From the NCBI GenBank assembly GCA_025200525.1, contig CM045758.1:167488261-167552260 (forward strand): DNA of 64,000 bases. The letters are read 5' to 3'. The position numbers were made by a program, and so were the translations under genes. Each line of letters begins with the position of its first letter. Position 1 is the stretch's first letter. This document shows positions 45,604-57,441 of this stretch, in pieces. Origin of the DNA: Camellia lanceoleosa (Eukaryota > Streptophyta > Magnoliopsida > Ericales > Theaceae). The notes beneath the pieces were generated by a model. It had not been told where the DNA came from. It saw only the letters and a program-made list of their open reading frames with translations, and made no database searches.

Positions 45604-47041
45604 TGGTTAGGAAAATTCTAGGCCATCTAGGTCCATAAGAATAACAGCTTCACTCGACCAAATGGTTTTGATGATGTAAGGGCCAGTCCAACTGGGTTTG
45701 AACTTGCCCCTAGGGTCATAGATGGGAGCTCGGTTGTCTTTTAGCACCAAATCCCATTCCTTAAAGATTCCGAGACTTAACTTTCTTGTTAAAAGCCCCG
45801 ATAATCTTACGTCGATAACCCTAAACATGGTATAGTGCTTTTAGCCTTCTCTCATCAAACAACATTAGTTCCTCGAACCTGCTCTGCTGTCAATCCGCCT
45901 CTGCTATCTGACACTCAGCCATAACCCGCAGTGACAAAACTTCTATTTTGATTAGTAGAACAGCTTCTATCCTACAAACCAGAGAGTACAAAGTTGCCCT
46001 AGTAGATGTCCGAATTGAAGTTCTGTAGCCCCAGAGAGCAAATGGCAATTTGTTTGGCTAGTCCTTGTAGGTCTCAACTATTTTTTGCAAAATATGCTTG
46101 ATGTTCTTGTTGGCGGCCTTAACAGCTCCGTTGGTTTATGGCCGGTATGTGGATGACTTATGAAAGGCCACGTTGTATTTCTCCAATAAGTCAATAACTT
46201 CTTTCTTGAAATGGGAACCATTTTCTAAAATGATCTCGTTTGGGACTTCATAACGGCAAATGATGTTGTTTCGGATGAACTTAGCCACATGCGCTGCTTT
46301 CAACACTGCATAAGACTAAGTTTCCCCCTACTTCATGAAATAATCAATTGCCACTAGAACGTATTTGTGCCCATTTGACCCTTTCAGTGTAACTGCCCCA
46401 ATGATGTCAATTTCCCAGACTGAGAAAGGCCATGGGGAAGTCATATTATACAGCTTCGATGGCGGGATAGTCATGCGATTGGCATGGATTTGGCATTTGT
46501 GGCATTGCCGAACAAAACCAATACAATCCTCCTCCATGGTAGACCAGTAGTAACCTTGCCTGAGAATCTTTTGGGCTAACATTACTTCGCTCATGTGTAC
46601 TCCACACTCTCCCCTATGGATGACCTCCATTAAGCGCTTTGACTCTTCTACGTCAACACACAGTTTGTGCATTCCCAGATGACACCTCTTATACAACTTA
46701 CCCCCGTAGATGATAAATTGATCGGCCATCCGCCGTATTGCCCTTTTATCTTTGGCATTTGCTCCTAGTGGATAAACCTCCTTTTCCAAGAAGTTCCAGA
46801 TATCATAAAACCAAGGGTTTTGATCTTGCATTTCATCTATTGCGGCGATCAACTCATAGGTTGGCATATATCTCTGTTCAATAAGGATCAAACGCATCCG
46901 AACTCTAAATGGGATGTTTATCATAGAAGATAGAGTTGATAAGGCGTCAGCGAACCTATTATTCTCTTTTAGTTGATGCGTGAAGATTAACTTCTCAAAC
47001 CTAGAAATCAGAACGTCCAAGGTCTGGTGATAGATCTTCAT
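45604..47041 (-). pseudogene. pol: Integrase of the 28-kb element, inactivated
   Basis: The HHCC zinc-binding segment is present (HRGECGVHMSEV, about 30 residues, then CIGFVRQCHKCQIH). The core begins with WEIDIIGAV, which holds the first catalytic Asp. A stop follows near 46,327. Beyond it, the second catalytic site reads LENGSHF (Glu where the family has Asp) and the third reads GAVKAANKN (Lys where the family has Glu). The C-terminal part has the plant IN tail GKFKPSWTGPYIIKTIWSSEAV. Integrase joins element DNA to the chromosome; this copy cannot be catalytic. Confidence 0.88.
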
Positions 47042-47059
47042 CTTTTCTTCTTTGACCTT

Positions 47060-47470
47060 TCAATCTCTTTTTGCTTAAGACACAACCAGGTTCGAGTCCC
47101 CGATGACATCCAACCTTGTTGCCGCTAGTTCCAAGGCGGCTTCCAAACCAACGATACATGCCTCATATTTTGTTTCGTTGTTAGATACCTTGAATCGGAG
47201 TTTGAAGGCTAAAGGTATATGGGAATTATCGGGTGCTATCAACAACACCCCTATCCCATAACCGTACTGGTTGGATGCTCCGTCAAAGTACATTGTCCAA
47301 ATATCTTCCTCGATTTGCAAAATAGCCTCATCTGGGAACAGATATTCTACCGCTTCATCCCTTTCCACTGGGTGATCTACCATGAACTTTACTACCGCTC
47401 TCCCCTTAACAGACTTGCGAGTAACATACTTCAAATCAAATTCGGAGAGAAGAAGCAACCAACGGGCTAG
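47060..47470 (-). pseudogene. pol: Archaeal-type second RNase H (aRH) of the 28-kb element
   Basis: MYFDGASNQYGYGIGVLLIA, then LRFKVSNNETKYEACIVGLE and DVIGDSNLVVS. This is the second, archaeal-like RNase H that distinguishes Tat-lineage elements. The DGAS, YEA and GDS catalytic surroundings are all visible. The frame is broken on both sides. Confidence 0.88.
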
Positions 47471-47575
47471 GCTACCTGTAAGTGCTAGTTTCTCGAAGAA
47501 ATATTTGATGAGATCTCATGTCAAAACCAGAATTATGGAGTGAGCTAACAGGTAGTGCCTCAACTTCCTGGTAGC

Positions 47576-47878
47576 TCATACCAAGGCTAAGCAAGCCTTC
47601 TCTAGCAGAGTGTAATGGGTCTCATAATCTACCATCTTCTTACTTAGGTAATAGATGGCTTTCTCTATCCTATCCTTAGATTCCTGAGCAAGCATGCATC
47701 CCATCGTTGTGTCCGATATTGACAGATACAGAATCAATGGCTTCCTCAGCTCTGGCGGTAACAACACGGGTGGGTTTTGAAGGTACTGCTTGATCTGCTC
47801 GAAAGTGAATTGACGTCGGTCATCCCATTGGAATTTCTTTCCTTTTTTCAGGAGACCAAATAGTGGTTCACAAGTCAA
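47576..47878 (-). pseudogene. pol: RT connection and RNase H region of the 28-kb element
   Basis: CEPLFGLLKKGKKFQWDD, then PPELRKPLILYLSISDTTMG and IYYLSKKMVDYETHYTLLEK are typical of the gypsy RT-connection/RNase H segment. It degrades the RNA strand of the hybrid. Out of frame with the upstream RT. Confidence 0.85.
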
Positions 47879-48079
47879 GGTTAATTTTGAAATAAATCAT
47901 TTTATGAATTACACTTTACCCAAAAAGCCTCGCACCTCCTTTTCAATCCTTGATGGTGGCATTTCTAAGATGGCCTTGATTTTGGAAAGATCTACCTCGA
48001 TGCCCCTCTGTGTGATTAAGAAACAAAGCATTTTCCCTATTGTTATGCTAAAAGTGCACTTCTATGGATTCAACCTCAA

Positions 48080-49461
48080 TTAATATTCTCTGATCCGTTT
48101 GAAGAATTTCTTCAAGGCAGTATAGTGGCCCTTTCTGTCCTTGGACTTGACAATCATGTCGTCCACATATACCTCGACCTCTTTATGAATCATATCATGC
48201 AGAATTATGGTTGCAGCCCGTTGATAGGTAGCCCTAGTATTCTTCAATTCAAACGGCATCACCCTGTTGTAGTAGGTTTCCCATGGCGTGGTGAAAGTGG
48301 TTTTCTCTCTGTCTTCGGGTGCCATCAAAATCTGGTTATACCCGGAAAATCCATCCATGAAGGAGAGCAACGCATGGCTTGTGGTGAAGTCCACCAATTC
48401 GTCAATGTGTGGTAGAGGAAAGTCGTCCTTCGGACTGGCCCTGTTCAGATCTCTGAAATCCATACATACCTGAATTCTGCCATCTTTCTTCGGCACCAGA
48501 ACAATGTTGGCCAACCAAGTTGGTTACTCAGATACTAGAAAAAAACCTACGTCTATCTGCTTGGTGACCTCCTCCTTAATCTTCAAAGCCCAATCCGGGC
48601 ATATTCTCCATAGCTTCTATTTGATGGGTCGGGCCTCGGGGTCAAGAGGGATCCGATGCTGTACAATCTCAAGATCGATTTCAGGCATGTCTTCGTAAGA
48701 CCATGCGAAAACATCTTTGAAATCTTTTAATAAAGCGACTAAGCACTCGCGTTCCTCCGAAGACAACGTAGACCCGATTTGGACCAGATGCGGATCCTTC
48801 TCAGTATCCACATTAATTGGAATGATTTCATCAATAAGGGGTTTTACAAACCTCTCATCCTCTCGATCAATCAAATGTTTCAAAACCAGAGAAATGCCTT
48901 CCTCGTCGTTTTTACTAAAATTTTGAAAGTCATGATCAATGCAATATACAAGTAGCACAGAGAAGTACTCAAAACCTGCAATGGCATTCTCATTCACAAA
49001 GTCCAGCTCATCTAGTTCCTTGGTTAAAACTGACTCAAAAGAAAAGGAAAAAGATGACCTGGACAAAACCCTGGCATCTGGGTTATTAACCCCAAGAATA
49101 TCGAACTCCGACTCAAAGGAACTAGAATCTGATTTCGACTCCACAAACTCAGGAATCGATTCCTACCACTACCTGACTCAGAACTACTGGACAGGAAGCC
49201 CTCCTCTAGCTGCCAAATGAGGGACAGTGCGTCAAATGCATCCAAGATACCACTAGAAGGGTTCGCACCTGGTTGGTCTCCGATCATGGAGACGGTTAGG
49301 TCATCCCCCAAGCTCTCCGGGTTGATCTGAGGATCCAAAAGGAGACATGCCAATGCTGCTCCTACTTCGAGTTCACTGCCGTCAAAATCACTTTCTATGC
49401 CTTTAGTAGCTTCAGCAATTAGTTCAATCTGTTCCTCTGTGTCACTCTCTTGCAACTGCAA
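48080..49461 (-). pseudogene. pol: Pre-RT linker and reverse transcriptase of the 28-kb element
   Basis: The upstream piece (49461-48617) includes FKDVFAWSYEDMPEIDLEIV, the usual entry to gypsy RT. The RT piece (48514-48080) has VPKKDGRIQVCMDFRDLNRA, SFMDGFSGYNQILMAPEDRE and the catalytic box VYVDDMIVKSKD, so the YVDD motif is intact. A stop near 48,525 and frameshifts near 49,150 and 48,080 break it. It copies element RNA into DNA when active. Confidence 0.9.
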
Positions 49462-49587
49462 GTCGAAGAAAATCTCAAAGCCGGGAACCCGCTGCTTCTC
49501 AGAGTTGAAACAGGGTTCAGGAAAACCACAGAATGGGAAGTCTTCCCCCTCCCGAACAAAATAGCCATTCAGGGTTCCCTGGATTGG

Positions 49588-49980
49588 TTAGTGCACAAGC
49601 TTGTAGTGCTTCCTAGCCTGCTTAGCTCTAGCCCTTTTGGCCATTTCTTTCTTTTTTCTCACCCAGTCATCTTTGGTGGGCGTATAGCCAAAACCAATGG
49701 CATAAGGGTTATGTGGCACATGGGCCGATGTAGCGACGCCTTTTCGGCCACTTCTGCCTAATCCCATTTCGAGTATGTATTGTCTCTTGTTCATGAAGTA
49801 CACAGATTGGGCATTGACATAGAAGCCCTCATCGACAGCTAGGATACTCTGCACTACTCGGGCCTCAGCCAAGGTAAACCCTGAAATGAAAACATCTTCT
49901 TTGCCATGCATAATCTCCAGTACAGGCATAGTGATCTCTGGTGGGGGATGTATAGATGAATTCTTGAAGACTATGGCCAC
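49588..49980 (-). pseudogene. pol: G-patch-like segment between protease and RT
   Basis: YILEMGLGRSGRKGVATSAH followed by PYAIGFGYTPTKDDW resembles a G-patch (a Gly-rich RNA-binding motif of about 45 residues) and ends in a basic tail KRARAKQARKHYK. I recall such a segment from other plant Tat polyproteins, and betaretroviruses have a G-patch at the same place after protease. Functional meaning here is inferred. Confidence 0.6.
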
Positions 49981-50176
49981 CCTTTTTCCATGAGGGTACT
50001 TCAGTATTTAGTGAAGAGTGGAAAAAACAACTCTTACTTGGTGTAGCCAGGGTCGCCCAAGTAGTAAGTTGAAAGTGGCTGGAACATCTAGGATGTGAAA
50101 TTCAATATCCTATTGAGCGGCTACACTATGATTTGTACTGTTCCCATCACCTCTCGTCAGATTGTCATACGCCGGA

Positions 50177-50500
50177 TCAATTGGTCAGAGGCACAAAATC
50201 GGTCGGGCCACCAATAACATAAGCCGTGCCGCATGGACAGACGTTGATTACTGACCCGGTGTCGACCAATACCACTGGTATCCACTTTTCTCGACACTCT
50301 ACGGATATGTATAGAGGCTTGTTGTGTGCAGAACCTTCTGGCAATAATTCCTTGTCTGAAAAGGTCAAAGTCGGCGCAGTGTCTCTTGGGAAGACTAATC
50401 CCACCAGTTGTTTTGGGGTATTCTTAATGGACAACTTGGCTTTATCCATTGCCGACAGTACAGCCTGTCTGTGCACTCGCGAAGCCATAAGCAACCCCTA
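50177..50500 (-). pseudogene. pol: Aspartic protease of the 28-kb element
   Basis: Contains GSAHNKPLYISVECREKWIP, then VVLVDTGSVINVCP. The DTGS active-site motif is preserved. A retropepsin acts as a dimer and cuts the polyprotein. Frames before and after are broken; the piece 50863-50654 (MSGSDQKARIAQHPVGN..) is part of the gag-protease linker. Confidence 0.85.
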
Positions 50501-51189
50501 GATAGATATGTCAGCTTGAATCTTCTTCAATTGTTTCAGCACAGTCTCTTCCTCTAACAGTTTTTCTTTCTGTTTCTCTACCTCTTGGTCATTCCTAGAT
50601 GCCTTGGGTTGGTCTAGATGCGGTGGTTTGAAATATCGGCCACTTCTTGTCATCTAGTCGACTTCCTCCATATACCAGGTATTGTTAGAAATGCCTTCAC
50701 CCCAATCCTCATCAGTGTGGACAAGACGTAGATCATCATCTTCCCACCACATACTTCCGGCAACCGACAAGCAATTGTCCAGGTTCGGTTTGAGTGTTTC
50801 CTCAGCAAAAACATTCCCTACGGGGTGTTGAGCTATTCTAGCTTTCTGATCACTTCCACTCATTTCTTACCAAAACCGCTCTAGCGTGGCTTCTTGTTCT
50901 ATATGTACAGTGCTAACAATGCCCAGTTCTTGAGCCAATTGTTCTCCGCCAGTGCTTTTCAGTAGTTTTCCCTTCCTATCAGCCGTTCCGGCTATTGCAG
51001 CGATTCTCGCTTTCTGTTCTCCAAGCTTCGATTCAATTCCTTCATCTATATCGGGTTCATCACTTAGCCATCCAGAATTGTCTGTTGACCCGTTCAGATC
51101 AAACTAATTAATAAGTATGCCTCCTTGATCTTGCTTATCAAAGAACTACAAATTGTCTATATCTTTCTCCAGGTCGACTAGATCATCTA

Positions 51190-53083
51190 ATCCCTAACTT
51201 GGTCCATCTTCTCGGACTACACTAACCTCCATCCCAGTCGATAACACTACTTCCGGCTTAGCTTGATTGATTGGCACAACATAACAGCTCGGGCCGTATG
51301 TCCCTTCAGATAAGTTCTCAAAGCCCTCGGGCAATGGACTGATATTCTCCACCAAGACTGACCTCTCTTCATCTTCCATTATCACCACCACAGGTTTGGG
51401 TTGGAGTGAGGACGCACTCATCATGCACAAGTCTGTGCTCTCAGGGATGAACAACGCTGGCTTAGGTAGGTGGGAAAGGGTGATGTATATATTGGGGTCA
51501 TAAGGGATGGCCAGTGTGTGGATGAGGTTTATTTGTCGGGTTTGAGGGGCTTGGTTATGTGGTGGGAGAGGATTTGTAGTGACGATGGATTTTTTAAGAG
51601 GTACTATCACCTTATTATCAATGAGTTCTTGAATCTCATGACGCAATTTGAAGCACTGATCAGTATCATAACCATGTTGTTGGTGAAAAGCATAGTATTT
51701 GGCCGGGTTGTGTTTCGAAGGGAGAGGATAGGGTGGTGGGCGTTGTTCTAACGGCTTAAGATGTCCCTTTTTGATTAGGACCCCTAGGGCTTGGGATAAG
51801 GACATGTAAAGCGGGGTGAAGACCCTCTAGCCTCGGGCCTGATGGCTTGAGGTTTGTGAAGTTGTGTTGGATGTACCAGCAAAGGGATTAGCAGTCTTGG
51901 GTGTAGTGGTGACTATGCTCACATCCAAAGGCCGTGCAGAGGTGCCACCAGTCGTGGCTGCATTGGAGCTACGTGTAAAGGATCTTCTGGGCTGTTCTTT
52001 CTCATGGTCTATCAACCCTTGCTGCATTGCATCCTTAATTTGCACCCCTATTTCATGGAACTCAGCAAATGTAAACAAAGGCAAGACTATCATTTTCTGT
52101 AATAATCTCTCTTGCAAGTTATGGACCACCATTCTAATTTGGTCCTTTTCAGACGGCCGGATAGTCATCATAAAGGCCTTAGCCCTCTATCGGGTCACAA
52201 AATTCGAGAAACCCTCCTTCGGCTCTTGACGGGTCGCTTCGAGATCACGAGTAGTGACCTTGATCTGGGTATTGTATGAGTACTATGCTATGAAGGCCTT
52301 GGCCATTTCCTCCTACTTTCTCTTCATAGAGTCTTCAAGCTTGGCATACTAGATGGCCGTTATACCTGATAGGGTCCGGCCAAAAAGCGACAACTTCTGT
52401 AGTCTGGTGAGACCCATTGATCGTAGGATATCTGAAAATAACCGGAGTTTGACCATGGGATCCCCAGAGCCATCAAACCGGTCTATATGCGGCATCTTAA
52501 ATCTGTCCGACAGAGTTACTGCGGAATCTGTGTATCCATCCTCAATATCAGGGATTGAATTCACGCCCTGAGCTTGTTTGAAGAGCTTTTCTAGCTTGTT
52601 GACCTTCAATGCAGTGGGGTCAACCTTGAATTCAAACGGCGCCTCAATTTGGTAAACTAGTGCCTTGGAGGTCTGAGGTGGGATCGGATCTACCGGAATG
52701 CCCATATTCTCTTAGACATTGACTGTGACCCCGGGTGTCGAAATTCCTGCTAGGGATGCATGGGATGCTGAGGCTACTGCCGATTGTGGCTACCGCTGCT
52801 GAAGCCTTTCTATCACTTCTGCTTGGCGGGTTGTGGTTTTAGCTTGGTGAGCAGCATCTAGCTGCATAGTCTCAATGGTTTGCTGGAGCTGACGAAGCAT
52901 ATCTTCCATGCTGAGTAGGGGACTTTGAGCTACAGGAACTAGCGAATACTCTCTATCTAGAGTAGAAGTAGAAGTAGAAGACTGAGGCTGACTCGGCACA
53001 GGTGAAGCAAAAGGTGACTGTTGGATTGGTGAATTCTGCCTGATCCTCCTTCGTCTGGTAACTGGAGGAAGTGAAACAAACAC
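51190..53083 (-). pseudogene. gag: gag of the 28-kb element, frameshifted
   Basis: The N-terminal piece (53083-52790) is basic then Ser/Pro-rich with a predicted coiled coil (MEDMLRQLQQTIETMQLDAA). The next (52705-52349) has FKMPHIDRFDGSGDPMVKL, the capsid entry motif. The third (52171-51827) ends in a Ser/Thr-rich linker. The last (51805-51190) has KYYAFHQQHGYDTDQCFKLR, the Tat-type Cys/His region. Stops and frameshifts separate the pieces. It should form the particle that packages the RNA. Confidence 0.87.
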
Positions 53084-53856
53084 TGGCTATCCCTTGACTA
53101 GATCCCCAGATCTGCAAATCCTTTTCACTTGGGTCCAGAGTGCTTGGGAGGTAATAGAATCGTTTGAAGCAATGGTGAAAAACTACATTTGAAAAAAGAA
53201 AATAAAGCAAAAAGAAACAAAAATTAGAAGTCGCATAGCACCTACCGCATAACAAACAACATGCAATTGTAATCATAAGCTGGAAAACTGTACTCAACAC
53301 TGATTTCTGCCTCAAAACTGATACTCACACTTGCAACTGATACATACATTCCTGCAGAGTTTCACTGTAAAAGCACATGTCAAGCAAGTAAGAGCCAAAA
53401 CACCCTTATGATGGGGTAAGGTTGTCCTAATTTCGTCAGGAGCTAGGGATTCACTACGCAAAACAAACGGTTTCATACAATTACTGCATTCGGGTAAGCA
53501 ACTCGTCCTAGTTTGGAACAGTCTCTATGGTTTCCGATATGCAACTAGGTCAATTGGTCAAAAAGGGTACCTCAGCAAGACTACCTAATATACCTCTCAC
53601 ACCTAACACCGAGAAGTGAAAGGAGGATCAAATGGCACAGCGGTAGTCCAGATCCAAGGGTTGTGTTCCTATTGTGGTAGAGCCCGCAATCGGTCAGCCT
53701 TTTAGCAAGCTTTTCCAAGCAAGCCTCTGGCAAACCGCTTCGGAATAGCAGATGGCAAACACTGTGACTTAGGCACACCAATGCAAATGCAAATGCAAAT
53801 AAACACATAATTGTAGATAAAACAACATATCATGAGTTTGAGTCAAGTTCTCTAAA
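53084..53856 (-). other. 5' leader of the 28-kb element
   Basis: About 770 bases between PBS and gag, the expected place for dimerisation and packaging signals. No protein recognised. Confidence 0.55.
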
Positions 53857-53874
53857 TCTCCAGTAGAGTCGCCA
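53857..53874 (-). promoter_or_regulatory. Primer-binding site of the 28-kb element
   Basis: On minus, TGGCGACTCTACTGGAGA lies five bases after the LTR end. It matches the PBS core of the gag-only element at 7,232. Confidence 0.85.
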
Positions 53875-53879
53875 GAAAC

Positions 53880-56776
53880 TGTGGACTCGCCTTTTTTCGC
53901 CCCCATTTTCAGAAGGTTTGAAATGAAGGCCTCACAATTTGGACTCCCGCGGTTTTGAATCTAGTCTCACCAGTGCAATGTGAAACTAATAAATACCAAA
54001 GAGTCCAAATCTGGAAAATCTTTTTGAAAAATTTATTTTAAATCAAATTATGCCAAAATTGAATTGCTTTGCCAGATACAAAGTCACCACCTAAATATTT
54101 TTTATTTTGGGGAAATTTAGGAAACCTTGACTCGTGCCAAAGGCCACGCGTTCGTCATCACCAAAGTTGCCTTGGCTCGGGAGCTTAGGTACGAGAGGGC
54201 AAGGTCATGAATTGAGCACTTCGCTGTCTGATCAAAGATCGGCCTCTATTAATCATGATATGATTTTTTATAAACATTATGTGTTCTTGTTTCGGTTATT
54301 AAACTAGCTTTACTATGTGATGCGTACAATCAAGTATAGACTAGTTTGCTCAATTTGGAACAATTCAACTCATGTTTGTTTGTGAAAATGGTTTGAATTT
54401 GCCACCTCAAGTGGGCTTAAAGATCGTGGATTTGCCATCAAACATAATGGGTTTAAAACATGATTTGCCACTCAACAAAATGGGCTTAAAATGCACATTT
54501 GTTGAATCGTTCCAATTCAAACAACAAGCTTTCATCCACAAGCATTCATGCAGTTTTAGCATTTAAGCACATAACCTCGTGGCAAGCATGCTAATCATGG
54601 CAACATTCACACTTATGCAAGTATGCTAAAGTGTAAAAACTCACCTAGTACTCCAAGCCAAAAAAGAAATTAGTTAGAAAGATGCATGATCCTAACTATA
54701 CAAGATGTCTAATGTAACACATGCAATATGCAATTTATAGGCTCGGCTACTAATATAACATATGGAGCAATTTGAACAACATGAGATTAAACACGTATTC
54801 AAAGAAGTATTTGACATGACAATGCAGTTTGAATGATGCGTCGAGCCTCGGTGCATGCAATACAAATGAATGGATGCAAGCATGCAATATGCTAATTGAA
54901 ATATGTCCCTAATCTAACCATCGAAAGCAATTAAATAAAAAGGAGAAAGACGTGGGGTTGGAAGAAATACATACATGCACGCACACTTATTACAACATTA
55001 CGCCCTCGCGAAGGAGGGTTCGAATGAATAAGAGCTAAGCTAATTAGACTAATTATTACAAATTAAATGAATAACTAGCTAAGCTAATTACTAATTATTA
55101 CAACATTTTAACTAATTAGCAAACTAATTAATTACAACACAAATGCACACAAATGAAGCATTTAAGATATTAAACTATGCTGTCACTGCTCTGCCTCGGG
55201 AAGTGGAAGATGCACATGCTCGGTTTTCGCCTCGAAAAGACCTTTGTTTTGCTCTCAAAAGTCTCTATTTGCAGGTTTGAGCATACTTCACAACCTTTCT
55301 GCTCCACCTTACCAAATCTTTACTGAGATTTACATCAGTGGCCTGCCGACCCTCTGCCAGGCAAAACGGTGTACTACCGGCCAGAAATGAGGCACTGTCG
55401 GCCATGGATGCTACACTATCGGCCACTGATGCATTGGATCATCATGCCGCAACAGAGCACAAACAGAGCAAAAAGGGGATTTTTCCAAGGGTTGTCTGTA
55501 TACCTTGTCTCTCCTTTTCATGAGGAAATCAAAGGATGGACAAGATTTTGTTCACAAAACCACCAATCAAGCAATTTCATTACATGATGGCTTATGAAAC
55601 CAATTGTGCAAGTTCAATAAATGCAAAAAACTATACCTAAATGGCCATCACCCCATTATGCATGGTCAAGGGCAATGTAGACCTAGAAAAATGGCACATT
55701 TCATCATTATTGAGTATGAAATGTCCCATTTGCCTTGTGTTAAAATTAACATCCGATTTGAACACATGCAATGCAACACAAAGAATGCTTATCTTGCCTA
55801 TTTTATTTGTCAATTTTGTTTACTCATTTTAATTACCAAGTCATCCATTAATCCATTAAGTCCATTGGTGAGTGTCCTCTAATGGAAGGAGGGTTCAAAC
55901 CACAAATTGTTTTGGGCATGAAAGAGGCATTACATTGTTGGTAATGAAACCCCTAAGGGATTAAACCATTAGGTGTAGCACCTCCATTTCACACTTAGGC
56001 AAACAAGTGGTTTGAAACCACTTTCAAAGCAAAACCAAAAAGGGAAGAAATGAGGGAGATTGCAGAGATTATAAGTGATGAAATGAAGTAGAAAAAAGCG
56101 CTAAAACATGCAATCAACTCAAAACAATGATGTTTAAAGCCTTAAAACAACAAGCTAGTGCAAGGATTTACACTATAACTATGCAAAACAAGACTCAAAA
56201 GACCTCACCAACCCAAAACAGAGCTAAAATAGGTCAAAACAGAGCCTAAAACATACTGGACTTGAGCCACAAAAAGCAAAAACATTAAGCTAATACATGA
56301 GGCTAACTAGGCATGCAAACAAGACACAAGGAGGGAAGGCTAACCCCTTCAATTTTGGACTTCAAAATGAGTTTTTTTACCACTGAAAAACCTCTAAAAT
56401 TCAATGTTTAAATGACCCAAAAAAGTTGGTTTTAAAGTGATTAATAAAGGCACGGAAGCTTTACATACAAAGAAACAAGAAAGATGAACCACCCCTTAAC
56501 TAAAAAGGTTTCAAACCGCAATTTTTAAGCCACAAAAATAGAGCTTTTTACAGTTCAAAACCAGCCCCAAAACAGTTGAAAAGGATGGCAAAACAAGTGT
56601 ACAAAACAAGGCAAGTGTTATATCTTTGAAACAAAGCACAAATTGGCCAACAATCCAAGCCAAAACCACCTTCTAGAGCTCAAAGAAGGTCTTAAGTTAC
56701 CTCAGCTCAAAGACTAGCAACTTTGGTTAAGATGGTGTATGTAAAAGTGTAGAGAAAACATGCACTTAGGCACAAA

Positions 56777-56809
<33 letters not shown>

Positions 56810-57258
56810 AATTTTATGTCTCAAATTTTTCTAACCCCTAGACATGAGAGAGAGGGAGTCCTATATATAGAAAACACAAATTTCCCTCACAAACATCCAG
56901 CCACACACGTGTAGGAAGATGCATGAATCTCTGCAAACAACTGGCACAAAATATCTATAGCAAACAATGGTGGCCGACAAGGCTTCATTGATGGCTGGCA
57001 AGGCACATCAATGGCTGGCAAAGGAGAAGCGGTGGCTGGCAGCCTCCAAGCATGGCCGGCAGGCCATCAGAAACTTTAGGCTAAAAAGAACTAGGCATGG
57101 TCCAAAGATGAGACAAAATGGATGCAGGGTTTGAAATGCTCAAACTTGTGGCATTCTGCCGCGGACTTTGAGCGCTCGGCAGGCAAACAAACTCATCATC
57201 AGATGTACCCGCAAGAACATCCAAGTCTTTAAGGGCCATCAAAAATAGGGTGTTTATA
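53880..57258 (-). repeat. 5' LTR of the 28-kb element
   Basis: On plus it runs TGTGGACTCGCC to GGGTGTTTATA (terminal TGTAGAC decayed to TATAAAC on minus). The minus-strand TATA box is the complement of CCTATATATAG near 56,860. An (AG)n run at 56,783-56,809 and GGCCGGC modules at 56,965-57,065 are present. Confidence 0.93.
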
Positions 57259-57441
57259 CCTAGACATAGTGCAGCATCCCCACAACGATGCTCTAGTGGT
57301 GACCTTCAGGATTGTAGAATACTAGGTAAGGTGTATTCTGATCGACCAAGGCTGCTCTTGTGACATCATATATGTCAGGTGTTACAAGGAGCTTGGCCTT
57401 CATCACAATGATTTAAATCAGTCTAACAGCCTAATGGTCGG
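57259..57441 (+). pseudogene. pol: Outer element protease, N-terminal part
   Basis: Continues the frame cut at 29,244: DIVQHPHNDALVVTFRIVEY, one stop, then CILIDQGCSCDIIYVRCYKE. The active-site triplet reads Asp-Gln-Gly rather than Asp-Ser/Thr-Gly, a variant I recall from other plant Tat elements. The frame is cut after LMVG by the solo LTR and resumes at 61,324. Confidence 0.88.

Larger units (their letters stand above)
29245..57258 (-). mobile_element. 28-kb Tat-lineage Ty3/gypsy element with antisense accessory genes
   Basis: Highly similar 3.4-kb LTRs (53880-57258 as 5', 29245-32661 as 3') bracket 21.2 kb. The flanks CCTAA (29240-29244) and CCTAG (57259-57263) are the 5-bp target duplication. 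Minus-strand order: PBS, gag, protease, G-patch-like segment, RT, RNase H, archaeal-type RNase H, integrase. These are followed by a later solo LTR, two plus-strand (antisense) accessory genes, a motif array, a 58-bp tandem array and the polypurine tract. The second RNase H places it in the Tat lineage. Without the nested solo LTR it is about 23.6 kb, in the Ogre size class. In one 205-base LTR comparison I counted about seven differences. All coding parts are broken. Confidence 0.92.

Noticed and set aside
40776..57258. A single element formed by the LTR at 40,776-45,167 and the LTR at 53,880-57,258
   Set aside because: The first has its own perfect GAGAT duplication and differs in length and sequence. 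The true partner of 53,880-57,258 is 29,245-32,661, with a matching TSD and polypurine tract.
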